From contig NZ_BCXB01000006.1 in NCBI RefSeq assembly GCF_001894885.1, positions 150,130 to 214,129 on the forward strand: a DNA stretch of 64,000 nt, read 5' to 3'. Positions 28,209-37,126 of the stretch are shown here, piece after piece; position 1 is the first letter of the stretch, and each line of letters opens with the position of its first letter. The notes beneath the pieces are model-generated. The model was given only the letters and a program-made list of their open reading frames with translations, did not search any database and was not told the DNA's origin. The DNA comes from Rhodococcus marinonascens NBRC 14363 (GTDB taxonomy: Bacteria; Actinomycetota; Actinomycetes; Mycobacteriales; Mycobacteriaceae). Position numbers and translations under genes: made by a program.

Positions 28209-28892
28209 ACGCAGCCGGGCAGCGAGGTTCGAAGCGAAGCCGATCTTGGTGAACCGCAGGTCGTCTACGACGGGAAAGGCGCCAAGGTCACGTCCTTCCC
28301 CGTCCCGCACGGCATCGACGGCGCCGTGGGTTACCGCCTGGACTGGAACGGCCTCTCGATGGTGTTCGCTGGCGACTGCGAGCCATCGACCCTGACCGTC
28401 GAGCACAGTCAGGACGTTGACGTGCTCATCCACGAGATCTTCAACCCACCTGAGATGTACGTCGAAAATATGGGCTGGACCGAGCAGATGGCAAAGATCG
28501 TGGCCTGGACCAAACACACGTCGCCACAGGCCGCTGCGAAGGTCTTCGAATCGACGAAACCGGGTCTGGCCGTGGGCTTCCACTCGATGATCGCCCCAGG
28601 GACCCCGCAGCCGATCCTCGATGGCATCCGCACGGGCTACGACGGGCCGGTGCTCATCACCCAGGACTTCACGATCATCAACGTGACGCCCCAGCAGATC
28701 GTCACGCGTATGGCCGCCTTCGAGCCCGCCCCCTTCCTGGTCTCCGATCCGGCCTACATCGCCAGTAAGGGCGGCGCCAACCAGGATCCGAGTGTGATGC
28801 ACGGCCTGTCCCCCTGGCTCGAGGAAACGATTATCGGTATTCCCGAGATCGAGGCCTTCAAGAAAGAGCTGGCAGAAAAAGGCATGCGCTAG
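28209..28892 (+). pseudogene. 5'-truncated metallo-beta-lactamase-fold hydrolase (GntH-like)
   Basis: The frame is open from 28209 and ends in TAG at 28892. It matches the C-terminal two thirds of an MBL-fold family that I associate with guanitoxin-cluster GntH-type hydrolases: KVTSFPVPHGIDGAVGYRLD, MVFAGDCEPSTLTVEH, DVLIHEIFNPPEMY, AVGFHSMIAPGTPQP and QDFTIINVTP. The N-terminal metal-binding HxHxDH region is absent: the upstream 150 bp contain a stop in this frame (28206) and unrelated sequence. The fragment cannot be catalytically complete. It is part of the decayed region next to the integrase scar. Confidence 0.7.
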
Positions 28893-29161
28893 TGGCCCCG
28901 TGTTTGAAGCAAGGCGCTTCCACCTGACCAAGTCACTGCCACCCACCCCCACTCTGGTGGACATCGTTAGCGGCTCGGGGCTGACAACGGAGCCGCACGA
29001 CCATCGGCACATCGATCCACGGTTGAGGTGCCGTTCTGACACTTCGTCAGCCCCCTGTATGCCGTACGAAACCATGTGTTCCAAAGTGATTCGTTGCATG
29101 TCCCTCGGCGAGTCTGGGTCTTTCAGGAGGATGGCGTAGTCGCAAGGCGGGCGGCGAGCTG

Positions 29162-29485
29162 GTGTTCCCAGGACGTTCAGGTGGATTCCTACCGCTCGGG
29201 GAATTGCGCTGGCAGTTCGACAAGGCAGCGGAGACGGTCGACCTGTCTGGACTCGTGCCGCACGAACTGCGTCACACGGCGGCGTCGCTGGCCATCGCAG
29301 CCGGGGCGAACGTGAAGGTTGTACAGCGGATGCTCGGGCATAAGACGGCCACGCTGACGCTGGACCGATACGGCCACCTGTTCCCCGACGATCTGGACGC
29401 GGTAGCTCAGTCGTTAGATGCTGCGTACCGACTGCGTACCGAAGGAGCTGAGAGCAGTTCACCGGAGCTGCGAATAGTTCGCTGA
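29162..29485 (+). pseudogene. C-terminal fragment of a phage-type tyrosine integrase
   Basis: Only the catalytic C-terminus remains, about 108 codons. The box II motif is intact: HELRHTAASLAIAAGANVK, QRMLGHKTATLTLDRYGHLF, supplying H-x-x-R, the H of LGHK and the nucleophile Tyr of DRYGH. The first catalytic Arg (box I) and the DNA-binding N-terminus are missing. The frame is open a little further upstream (to about 29110) without recognisable integrase sequence. The fragment ends 15 bp from the 3' end of the tRNA-Leu gene, the classical attachment position for such integrases, so this is the scar of an integrated element. Confidence 0.8.
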
Positions 29486-29500
29486 CCTGCGTTGATGCAG

Positions 29501-29574
29501 TGCCCCCAGTCGGACTCGAACCGACACTGTGCGGATTTTAAGTCCGCTGCCTCTGCCAATTGGGCTATGGGGGC
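29501..29574 (-). tRNA. tRNA-Leu (anticodon UAA) with a short variable loop
   Basis: A 74-nt cloverleaf. Acceptor arms GCCCCCA/TGGGGGC pair perfectly with discriminator A. D arm GCC/GGC with GG in the loop. Anticodon stem GCGGA/TCCGC encloses CTTAAAA, so the anticodon is TAA (reads UUA). T arm GTCGG/CCGAC with TTCGAGT. The variable loop is only 5 nt, whereas tRNA-Leu is normally class II with a long variable arm. CCA is not encoded. It lies between the integrase fragment and the ppx/gppA gene. Confidence 0.9.
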
Positions 29575-29639
29575 TGTCGGTCGCGGTGTGTCGGACCGGC
29601 GACCGTGCGCAGATCACAATAGCTCAGCCGATCGACGGC

Positions 29640-30584
29640 TCAGCCGATGGACAATGCGATTCCGTCGAGTATGTCGTGCTCGCTCACGACGAGGTGATCG
29701 ATGCCGGCCTTCTTCTCCAACGCCTCGGCCAATGCCAGAGTCACGATGGCACCGCCGCCGATCACGTCGGCCCGTCCCGGGTGCATTGGTCCGAGCGCCG
29801 CCCGGTCGGTGTGAGCCATCGCGATCAGAGATTCACAGACCTCCCGCAACCGTGGGAACGCGATGCGGGAGAGATGCACCTGCTCGGCGTCGTACTCCGG
29901 CAACCCCAAGCCGAGAGCTGCGATCGTGGTCATCGTTCCGGCAACCCCCACCCAGGTGTGGGCCTGCTCGACCGGAACCCGGGCGAAGGCCTCGTCCAGG
30001 CGATCCTGAGCGAACGCGCGAGCCTCTTCGATCTGGACTCGCGTGGGCGGGTCGTCGTGGAGGCAACGTTCGGTGATTCGTACGCAGCCGATGTCGGTGG
30101 AGAACGCTGCGTGGACGCCAGATTCGTCGCCCAGGACAACCTCCGTGGAGCCGCCGCCGAGGTCGACGACGACGAACGGGCCCTGCGCCGCATCCAGTTC
30201 GCCGACAGCGCCAGTGAACGACAACCGCGCTTCCTCGTCGCCGGTGATCACCTCGGCTCCGGCTCCTACGATCACCGCCCCCAGCACGTCCCGAGTCATC
30301 GAGAAGAAATCCTCCCGGTTGGATGCGTCGCGAGTAGCGGACGTGGCAACCATACGGACCGCGGTGGCGCCGGCTTCTGCGATCATCCCGGCATACTCAC
30401 TCAGCGCGATTCGCGTGCGCTCGATCGCCTCGGGCGCCAAACGCCCGGTGGCGTCCACTCCCTGCCCGAGCCGGACCACGCACATCTCACGGCGCACGTC
30501 ATGCAATGCGCCGTGATCGTCCACGTCGGCGATGAGCAGTCGAAGGGAGTTGGTGCCGCAGTCGACGGCAGCTACCCGGGTCAC
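29640..30584 (-). CDS. ppx: Exopolyphosphatase / guanosine pentaphosphate phosphohydrolase (Ppx/GppA)
   Basis: 314 aa from the GTG at 30584, which overlaps the DUF501 stop as GTGA. Ppx/GppA enzymes remove phosphate from polyphosphate or pppGpp. ASKHA-fold motifs: VAAVDCGTNSLRLL (phosphate 1), VVVDLGGGSTEVVLGD (phosphate 2), and GVAGTMTTIAALGL plus DVIGGGAIV later. It is a short, single-domain form without a C-terminal HD domain. Last gene of the eno-ftsB-DUF501-ppx operon, in the order known from M. tuberculosis (Rv1023-Rv1026, from memory). The last codons and stop are partly repeated just downstream (GCTCAGCCGAT at 29624 and 29638). Confidence 0.92.
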   Translation of the reverse strand: MTRVAAVDCGTNSLRLLIADVDDHGALHDVRREMCVVRLGQGVDATGRLAPEAIERTRIALSEYAGMIAEAGATAVRMVATSATRDASNREDFFSMTRDVLGAVIVGAGAEVITGDEEARLSFTGAVGELDAAQGPFVVVDLGGGSTEVVLGDESGVHAAFSTDIGCVRITERCLHDDPPTRVQIEEARAFAQDRLDEAFARVPVEQAHTWVGVAGTMTTIAALGLGLPEYDAEQVHLSRIAFPRLREVCESLIAMAHTDRAALGPMHPGRADVIGGGAIVTLALAEALEKKAGIDHLVVSEHDILDGIALSIG

Positions 30585-31135
30585 TGTTCGGCGCTCTCGG
30601 TGTCGTCGATGCCCGGCCAATCGGAGCGAATCGCTGTGCCCCTCAACTTCCCTCCCGCCGCCGAGGCAGCGAGGGCCACCGACTCGTCGCCCAGCGGATT
30701 GATACCCGGGCCCTTCGCGAGCGAATGAGCCATCAGCACGTGCAGGCATTTGACGCGCTCGGGCATGCCTCCACCGGTGAAGTCCGTCCCGAGAGGCTCG
30801 ATGGCATCGCGCTCGGCAAGATACAACTCGTGGGCACGCAGATACGCGGCTGCGAGTTCAGGATTCTGCGCAAGGCGTTCGGTCATCTCCCGCATCACAC
30901 CCGCAGACTCCTGCCTGCTGGCCTCCGCGGTCAGCCGCGGGTCCGTGAGGTAGTACAACGTCGGAAACGGTGTGCCGTCAGGAAGTTTGGGCGCAGTCTT
31001 CACCACGCCGGGTCTGCCGTCGGGACTTCGATAGGCGATCTCGAGCACCCCACGTGGTTCACGGCCCAACTGGGCCGCGACAGCGTCGAGGTCTTCCTGC
31101 TGCACGGGGCTGGACTGGTCGGACAAAGTGGTCAC
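30581..31135 (-). CDS. DUF501 family protein
   Basis: 184 aa from the GTG at 31135. The family is conserved in actinobacteria between ftsB and ppx/gppA. Visible features are REPRGVLEIAYRSPDGRPGV near residue 26, LPDGTPFPTLYYLTDPRL, and MPERVKCLHVLMAHSLAKG with a conserved Cys/His pair, then GINPLGDE. Function is unknown; the conserved C-L-H motif might bind a metal or be catalytic. Both ends overlap neighbours by 4 bp (GTGA), so translation is coupled to FtsB upstream and Ppx downstream. Confidence 0.92.
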   Translation of the reverse strand: MTTLSDQSSPVQQEDLDAVAAQLGREPRGVLEIAYRSPDGRPGVVKTAPKLPDGTPFPTLYYLTDPRLTAEASRQESAGVMREMTERLAQNPELAAAYLRAHELYLAERDAIEPLGTDFTGGGMPERVKCLHVLMAHSLAKGPGINPLGDESVALAASAAGGKLRGTAIRSDWPGIDDTESAEQ

Positions 31136-31842
31136 CCGGTGGGTTCTCCTGGTTCTGGCGGTACGGGCGGAGGCGCCTCTGGTGGCGCCGGGGACGGCTG
31201 CACTTCCGGTGCGGCCGGGGGTTCTGAAATGGTGTTCCACAGATCGGAGTACCAGGGGCCCGCCGTCTCGGGATCCTTCTCCTCCGGCTTCGGCGGCTCC
31301 TTGTAGTCGCCGGGGAGTTGCACCTGGAACGGTGTGTCTCCGGGGTTGACCCACCGGAGCCGACCGCGAGCCTCCGCGGCTATGTAGGCCGGATCGGAGT
31401 AGCGCTCCTCGAGAATCTGCAGGTCGTTCAGGTCTTCTTCGAGTTGAACCCGTTCCGCCGCAAGACGGTCCGCTTCCCCACGCTGGGTGAGGTAAGTACG
31501 CAGTGGAACCGCGAGCGTGAGGGCGAGGAGCAGCACGACTACCACGAGGATCAGTGCCTGGCTGGTCGACAACCCGAGAATCGTGTGCGCAGGTCGCGAA
31601 CTGCGCGCCGCCCCGGTCGTACCCAACCGTCTCTGATGGGCACGACCGGAAAGCACCTTGCCGGTGTCGGCGACAGCATCCTGCTTGCCGTCGGCCTGTC
31701 CCGTCGACGTCGACGTGGTGGTACGGGAACGGCGACCACCGGGTGCACCGTCCGCACGACGTCCACGAGCCCGTTCACCACGCCCAGACCCGCGGCCACC
31801 CGGACTGGCTCCGGACGGCCGCGGCCTACCGCGCTGTGCCAC
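31132..31842 (-). CDS. ftsB: Septum formation initiator, FtsB/DivIC family
   Basis: 236 aa from a GTG at 31842. A long Arg/Gly/Ser-rich disordered cytoplasmic N-terminus (1-88) is followed by one membrane segment (about 89-113, STSQALILVVVVLLLALTLA), a coiled coil (about 115-150, GEADRLAAERVQLEEDLNDL), the conserved YSDPAYIAAEARGRLRWVNPGD motif of DivIC/FtsB, and a Pro/Glu-rich extracytoplasmic tail. It would bridge FtsL and FtsQ in the divisome. The long disordered ends are typical of mycobacterial-type orthologues. The gene follows eno by 25 bp and overlaps DUF501 by 4 bp. Confidence 0.9.
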   Translation of the reverse strand: MAQRGRPRPSGASPGGRGSGRGERARGRRADGAPGGRRSRTTTSTSTGQADGKQDAVADTGKVLSGRAHQRRLGTTGAARSSRPAHTILGLSTSQALILVVVVLLLALTLAVPLRTYLTQRGEADRLAAERVQLEEDLNDLQILEERYSDPAYIAAEARGRLRWVNPGDTPFQVQLPGDYKEPPKPEEKDPETAGPWYSDLWNTISEPPAAPEVQPSPAPPEAPPPVPPEPGEPTG

Positions 31843-31867
31843 CTACCCCACACCCCTACGTCGACCG

Positions 31868-33169
<1,302 letters not shown>

Positions 33170-33347
33170 TTATGGGCTTCGCACTGACCGGTCCGATAGT
33201 GCCAGGACACCAGATCGTGCCTGCAAACAGCGTAACGGCACTCCGAAACCGGCGCGGGATGGCACGCCCCGCCGAGGGCGATCGACCAGAGTCTCGTTCG
33301 GGTTCCCATCCGCTGGATCTGACCGTGATGACAGGATCGCGGAAGGA

Positions 33348-34133
33348 TTACGGCCGAACACCCACGGAATACGCCGAAGCCCGATCGCGGACCAACGAGA
33401 GGTACTCGCCGGACAGGTTGTAGGCCAGCAGAGCCAACTGCCACCCTTCCGGCGTCGTCAAGTCACCACCGCGAGCGCACAGATACCGGGCGGCGGTCAG
33501 CGACGCGTCGTCGATGTTGTCGGGGTCGGCCACCCCGTCACCATTCGCATCCACACCCCATATCTTCCACGTCTCCGGGATGAACTGGAGCGGTCCCATG
33601 GCGCGGTCGTACTCGGTGTCGCCGTCCATAGTCCCGCCGTCCGTGTCGGGAATCTCCGCGACACCCGGCCTTCCGTCGAGAGGTATGCCCCGAATCTTCG
33701 GGGTCACTTGCCCGTCAGACCCGACCGTCGATCCCCCGAAAGTGCCGTGACCACTTTCCACACTGGCGATTCCGGCGATCGTCGTCCACCCGATTCCGCA
33801 TGCCGGGTTGGTCTCCGCCATTACCGCTGCGGCGTAGCCGTAAGCCTCGAGGGCCGTGATTCCGATACCGATCGACCCCGCAAACCCGGCGGCCCAATCC
33901 TGCAGCTGGTCTGCCGATCGTCCCGGTGCGTTGATGTCGATCGGCGGGATGGTCACACCCGGCCCGGGAGGGATGCCGTCGGGCACGGCGATCCGTGGCT
34001 GCCGGTCCAGCGAGCACGCACCACCGGCGAGAACCACGACAATGGCTCCGGAGAGGAAAGCCAACAGCGACCGCGGCCGTCGGGAACTACGCATCGGACG
34101 CGGGGGGTATCGGGGCACCTCTCCATCATCCAT
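33348..34133 (-). CDS. Lytic transglycosylase lipoprotein (MltB-like)
   Basis: 261 aa. A basic N-terminus and hydrophobic core lead to the lipobox VLAGGAC (Cys at about 40), so it is a lipoprotein. Then a short Pro-rich linker and a transglycosylase domain: IGWTTIAGIASVESGHGTFG with the catalytic Glu, AMGPLQFIPETWKIWGVDANGDG and DASLTAARYLCARGGDL, all typical of MltB/SLT family 3. It would cleave peptidoglycan at the MurNAc-GlcNAc bond. Equivalent to LpqU of M. tuberculosis (Rv1022, from memory), next to eno as there. An alternative start MRSSRRPRS (about 13 residues in) would give a more typical signal peptide. Confidence 0.88.
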   Translation of the reverse strand: MDDGEVPRYPPRPMRSSRRPRSLLAFLSGAIVVVLAGGACSLDRQPRIAVPDGIPPGPGVTIPPIDINAPGRSADQLQDWAAGFAGSIGIGITALEAYGYAAAVMAETNPACGIGWTTIAGIASVESGHGTFGGSTVGSDGQVTPKIRGIPLDGRPGVAEIPDTDGGTMDGDTEYDRAMGPLQFIPETWKIWGVDANGDGVADPDNIDDASLTAARYLCARGGDLTTPEGWQLALLAYNLSGEYLSLVRDRASAYSVGVRP

Positions 34134-34243
34134 ACCGGGTCACGTTTTCGACACGAGAGACGGCCCACACGCGGTGCCGGTCACAACGAGGAAACAGTCC
34201 GCGGGTGACGAAATGCACAATGCCCGCTGAGGCTTGCATAGTC

Positions 34244-35524
34244 ATGACAGATTCGGCCGGTTCGACCGAAGCCCCCACCCCGATCGACAAGCGTTGGGGG
34301 ATGTCCCGACGGCGACTGTTCGGCGCCGTCGGGGCCGGCGCCGACCTCGCCGGCACCTGTGCGCTCGTCGGGCGTGCCACCGCCCCTGAGTCGTCCTCCA
34401 CACAAGCCGACGTCGTCGCCTTCCGCGGCGAGCATCAGGCCGGCATCGTGACGCCCGCGCAGGACCGGATGCATTTCGTCGCGTTCGACGTCACCACGGA
34501 CTCCCGCGCTGACCTCGAGGCATTGCTGAGGCAGTGGACCGAGATGGCCGAGCGGATGACGGTCGGCGCGGAGGCCACCCCCAACGGCGCCGTCGGCGAG
34601 GGCACCTACGCTCCTCCGAGTGACACCGGTGAAGCGCTGGGGCTGGCGGCGTCGCAGATGACCCTCACGATCGGGTTCGGCCCGTCCCTGTTCCACGACC
34701 GCTTCGGGTTGGCGTCCAAGAAACCTGTGGCGCTCGAGGAGCTTCCGCATTTCCCTGCCGACAACCTCGACCCGGCACGCAGCGGTGGCGACATCGCTAT
34801 CCAGGCGTGCGCCAACGACCCACAGGTGGCGGTGCACGCGATCCGCAACCTGGCCCGCGTCGCCTTCGGAACGGCCTCGGTGCGGTGGTCACAACTAGGT
34901 TTCGGCCGGACATCGTCGACGTCTACGACCCAGGACACGCCCCGAAACCTGTTCGGGTTCACGGGCGGAACCAACAACATCAAGGCAGAGGAACCCGGCG
35001 TCCTCGACGACCACGCGTGGGTGGACCCGGGCGACGACCAGGAGTGGATGGGCGGCGGCGCTTACCTCGTGTCGAGGCGCATTCGCATGCTCATAGAACA
35101 GTGGGACCGCATCGCTCTCGGCGAGCAGGAAAACGTGATCGGACGGTTCAAGGGCAGCGGCGCACCACTGAGCGGAAACACGGAGTTCGACGAACTCGAC
35201 CTCGATTCCAAGAAGGTGCACGACCCGGTGATTCCTGTCGACGCCCATGTCCGACTGGCGTCCGCGCAGGAACTCGGCGGCATCCAGATTCTGCGTCGCG
35301 GTTACAACTTCACCGACGGCTCAGACGGTTTCGGCCACCTCGATGCCGGACTCTTCTTCATCGCCTACTGTCGCAACCCGCAGGAACAGTTCGTGCCGAT
35401 GCAGCTAAACCTGGCGCGGCACGACGGGCTGAACGAATACATTCAGCACGTCGGTTCCGCCCTCTTCGCCTGCCCACCGGGCCTCGCCGAAGGCGAGTAC
35501 TGGGGTCAAGGCCTCTTCTCCTAG
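34244..35524 (+). CDS. DyP-type peroxidase paralogue lacking the catalytic Asp
   Basis: 426 aa from the ATG at 34244 (another in-frame ATG at 34220). Tat motif SRRRLFGAVG, then an Ala/Gly-rich core. The DyP fold is clear: FRGEHQAGIVTPAQDRMHFV, MTLTIGFGPSLF, the proximal His in VDAHVRLASA, Arg in RRGYNFTDG and GLFFIAYCRNPQEQFVPMQ. The catalytic GxxDG motif reads GFTGGTNNI: the codon is GGC where Asp would be GAC. The paralogue at 5718 keeps the Asp. The enzyme may have lost H2O2-activating function, use another acid-base residue, or serve heme handling as proposed for EfeB. It lies alone, divergent from the transglycosylase and next to the TnpB unit. Confidence 0.88.
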   Translation: MTDSAGSTEAPTPIDKRWGMSRRRLFGAVGAGADLAGTCALVGRATAPESSSTQADVVAFRGEHQAGIVTPAQDRMHFVAFDVTTDSRADLEALLRQWTEMAERMTVGAEATPNGAVGEGTYAPPSDTGEALGLAASQMTLTIGFGPSLFHDRFGLASKKPVALEELPHFPADNLDPARSGGDIAIQACANDPQVAVHAIRNLARVAFGTASVRWSQLGFGRTSSTSTTQDTPRNLFGFTGGTNNIKAEEPGVLDDHAWVDPGDDQEWMGGGAYLVSRRIRMLIEQWDRIALGEQENVIGRFKGSGAPLSGNTEFDELDLDSKKVHDPVIPVDAHVRLASAQELGGIQILRRGYNFTDGSDGFGHLDAGLFFIAYCRNPQEQFVPMQLNLARHDGLNEYIQHVGSALFACPPGLAEGEYWGQGLFS

Positions 35525-35565
35525 GATTAACGGTTCCCCACGGCTGAAGCCGGGGGATTCCAAGC

Positions 35566-36733
35566 TCAAACCGCACACACAACCAACCCGGAGGAAGGCC
35601 GCACATGTCTGACGTCGTCAACACAAGTGTGGCCCCGTTCTGCCACAGCCAGGATCACCCTGGCAGCGTTCCAATCCCTACCCGCAGTAAACCCACAGGT
35701 CTCGCATCGGAAAGTTCGTTCCGGCAGTTCGAGTCGCTACTTGGCTCTCGCGAAGCAACTCGAACACGTCATCGTCGTATACGCCGGCCGCACCAACACC
35801 ACCCTCCGGCCGACCCGCCTGCCACGCTCGATCAACTCCCGTTTCGCCGCACCCACCGCAGCATCCGCCGCCTTGCGGGCCATCGTGGACTTCGCCAGGA
35901 AGGTGGGTTTGAAGTCTTCGACGGCAATCAAGTCGTGGTTGTCGACGACCCGTTTCGCCCACACCCGAGAGTCGTGCCGAGTCTGCCGGGCAGTCTTCTT
36001 CTGCAGCGTCGCGGCCGCACGCCTGTCCCGCACGTATCCGCCGGTTTGGGGGCCGCGTTTCCCGTTGTGCCGTCTCGCCATCTTCCGTTGCGCCTTGGCC
36101 AACTCGGCGGCGCACCGCCGCCGATACCCCAGATACGGCAGGTCGTAGGCGCTGTCGGTGGTGGTGGCGGTGGTCGACACACCCCAATCGATACCGAGAC
36201 CGCTGTCCGGGTCCGCGTCGGGGGCCGGTTCGGTGTCGCGCCGCACCACGAAGGAGGCATACCAGTGCCCGAGGCTGTCCTGATACACCCGGACACTGGT
36301 CGGGTCGGACGGCAGCCCGCGGGACCACACCACCGGGATGGTGACACCCTTCGGCAACACCAGACGCCGCTCACGGATGCAGAATCCGCGGGTGGTATAC
36401 CCGAGTGACGGCAAAGTCTTCCTACGGGCATTGAACGCTGGCCCTCGGCCACTCCTTCACCGTGAAGGAGTGGCCGAGGGCCAGCCCGTAGGTGCGCAAC
36501 ACCTGTTGTTGGGCGACCTGGGAACCGTCCCGGAGCCATGCGTTCCTGCCGCGGGCGACGGTGAGCAGTGTGCACAGCTTCGCGAACGTCGGCTTCCGTC
36601 CGGACTGGTGTTGGTGGACGGCTTCGTTCCACAGGAACCGGCAACGATGCCATTCGCCCTGCAGTGCGCTCACGGCTTGCACACCGGGGCGCAACCGGCA
36701 GGTGTAGCGCACGACCTCGGTCACAGGAAGCAC
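35566..36733 (-). pseudogene. tnpB: TnpB (IS1341-type RNA-guided nuclease), disrupted
   Basis: The N-terminus (from GTG 36733) reads VTEVVRYTCRLRPGVQ ... FLWNEAVHQHQSGRKPTFAK ... QQQVLRTYGLALG, then runs into a 49-bp inverted repeat (36437-36485) and a stop at 36422. The rest continues in another frame: RKTLPSLGYTTRGFC, GLGIDWGVSTTATT (RuvC Asp), LIAVEDFKPTF (RuvC Glu) and TMTCSSCFARAK, then an in-frame TAG at 35737. Past it come RLELPERTFRCETCG (zinc finger) and RDWNAARVILA (third acidic residue), ending at TGA 35566. So the catalytic triad is encoded, but a frameshift and an amber codon break the gene. The amber codon stands where other family members commonly have Gln or another residue. 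Confidence 0.82.
36437..36485. repeat. 49-bp inverted repeat inside tnpB
   Basis: Perfect 24-base arms (36437-36460 and 36462-36485) separated by one base. A second matching pair outside it, CCTACGGGC at 36421-36429 and its complement at 36484-36492, shows that a longer segment was duplicated in inverted orientation. It sits exactly where the TnpB frame is broken. Confidence 0.9.
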
Positions 36734-36940
36734 AATACCGCACCGCGCGCACCACTATCGTCCACTCCCACAAAAGATTTCACCACAAACGAAGGTTCCG
36801 AAAACATGCCCCGAGAAACGTATAACGGCCCTTACCTCCCCGCGGCTGAAGCCGGGGGCTTCTCGGGCGGAATTCGGTGATTCCCGGATCGCCAAGTCGA
36901 GCGCACCGTAGGCCCACGGATCCCTGCATGGAATCCGCGG

Positions 36941-37087
36941 CTACCGCTTCAGTATCTTTCGGATCAACCCGGGAAACGGGCGGCGGAACCGCGGACATTC
37001 GCACAGCGAGCAGGACGTGCCCCTGCGGTAGTGCTCGTGAGCAGTGAACTGGTGGCCGCAACGGCACTCGGAAGTCGATACGGCCAT
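36941..37087 (-). CDS. 48-aa Cys/His-rich (zinc-ribbon-like) protein
   Basis: ATG at 37087, TAG at 36941-36943. The sequence has CRCGHQFTAHEHYRRGTSC then SLCECPRFRRPF, that is two CxC/CxxC pairs with three His between them, a pattern I remember in many small actinobacterial proteins of unknown function. It could bind zinc, or another metal. The C-terminus is basic (IRKILKR). No operon partner: the GH16 gene starts upstream on the same strand but ends 40 bp away at 37127, so the two could be cotranscribed. Confidence 0.7.
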   Translation of the reverse strand: MAVSTSECRCGHQFTAHEHYRRGTSCSLCECPRFRRPFPGLIRKILKR

Positions 37088-37126
37088 GCACCCAATTCTA
37101 GGCATACCGAAATTCGACTGTCGAAG

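Larger units (their letters stand above)
35528..36866 (-). mobile_element. Decayed IS1341/IS605-type TnpB unit with direct-repeat ends
   Basis: A tnpB-like gene (35566-36733, minus) lies between two copies in direct orientation of a GC-rich hairpin block: CGGCTGAAGCCGGGGG at 35541-35556 and 36843-36858. Each is preceded by TAACGG (35528 and 36823) and followed by TTC. Such Pro-like hairpin sequences are typical of the ends of IS605-group elements, where the right end forms the omega-RNA scaffold. No tnpA (Y1 transposase) is present. The outer boundaries are estimates. Confidence 0.7.

Noticed and set aside
28191..29462. 423-codon open frame on the minus strand
   Set aside because: It is antisense to the MBL remnant and integrase fragment, whose plus-strand translations have clear family motifs.
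29575..29660. Duplicated attachment sequence of the tRNA on the other side
   Set aside because: The repeated GCTCAGCCGAT is the ppx gene end, not tRNA sequence.
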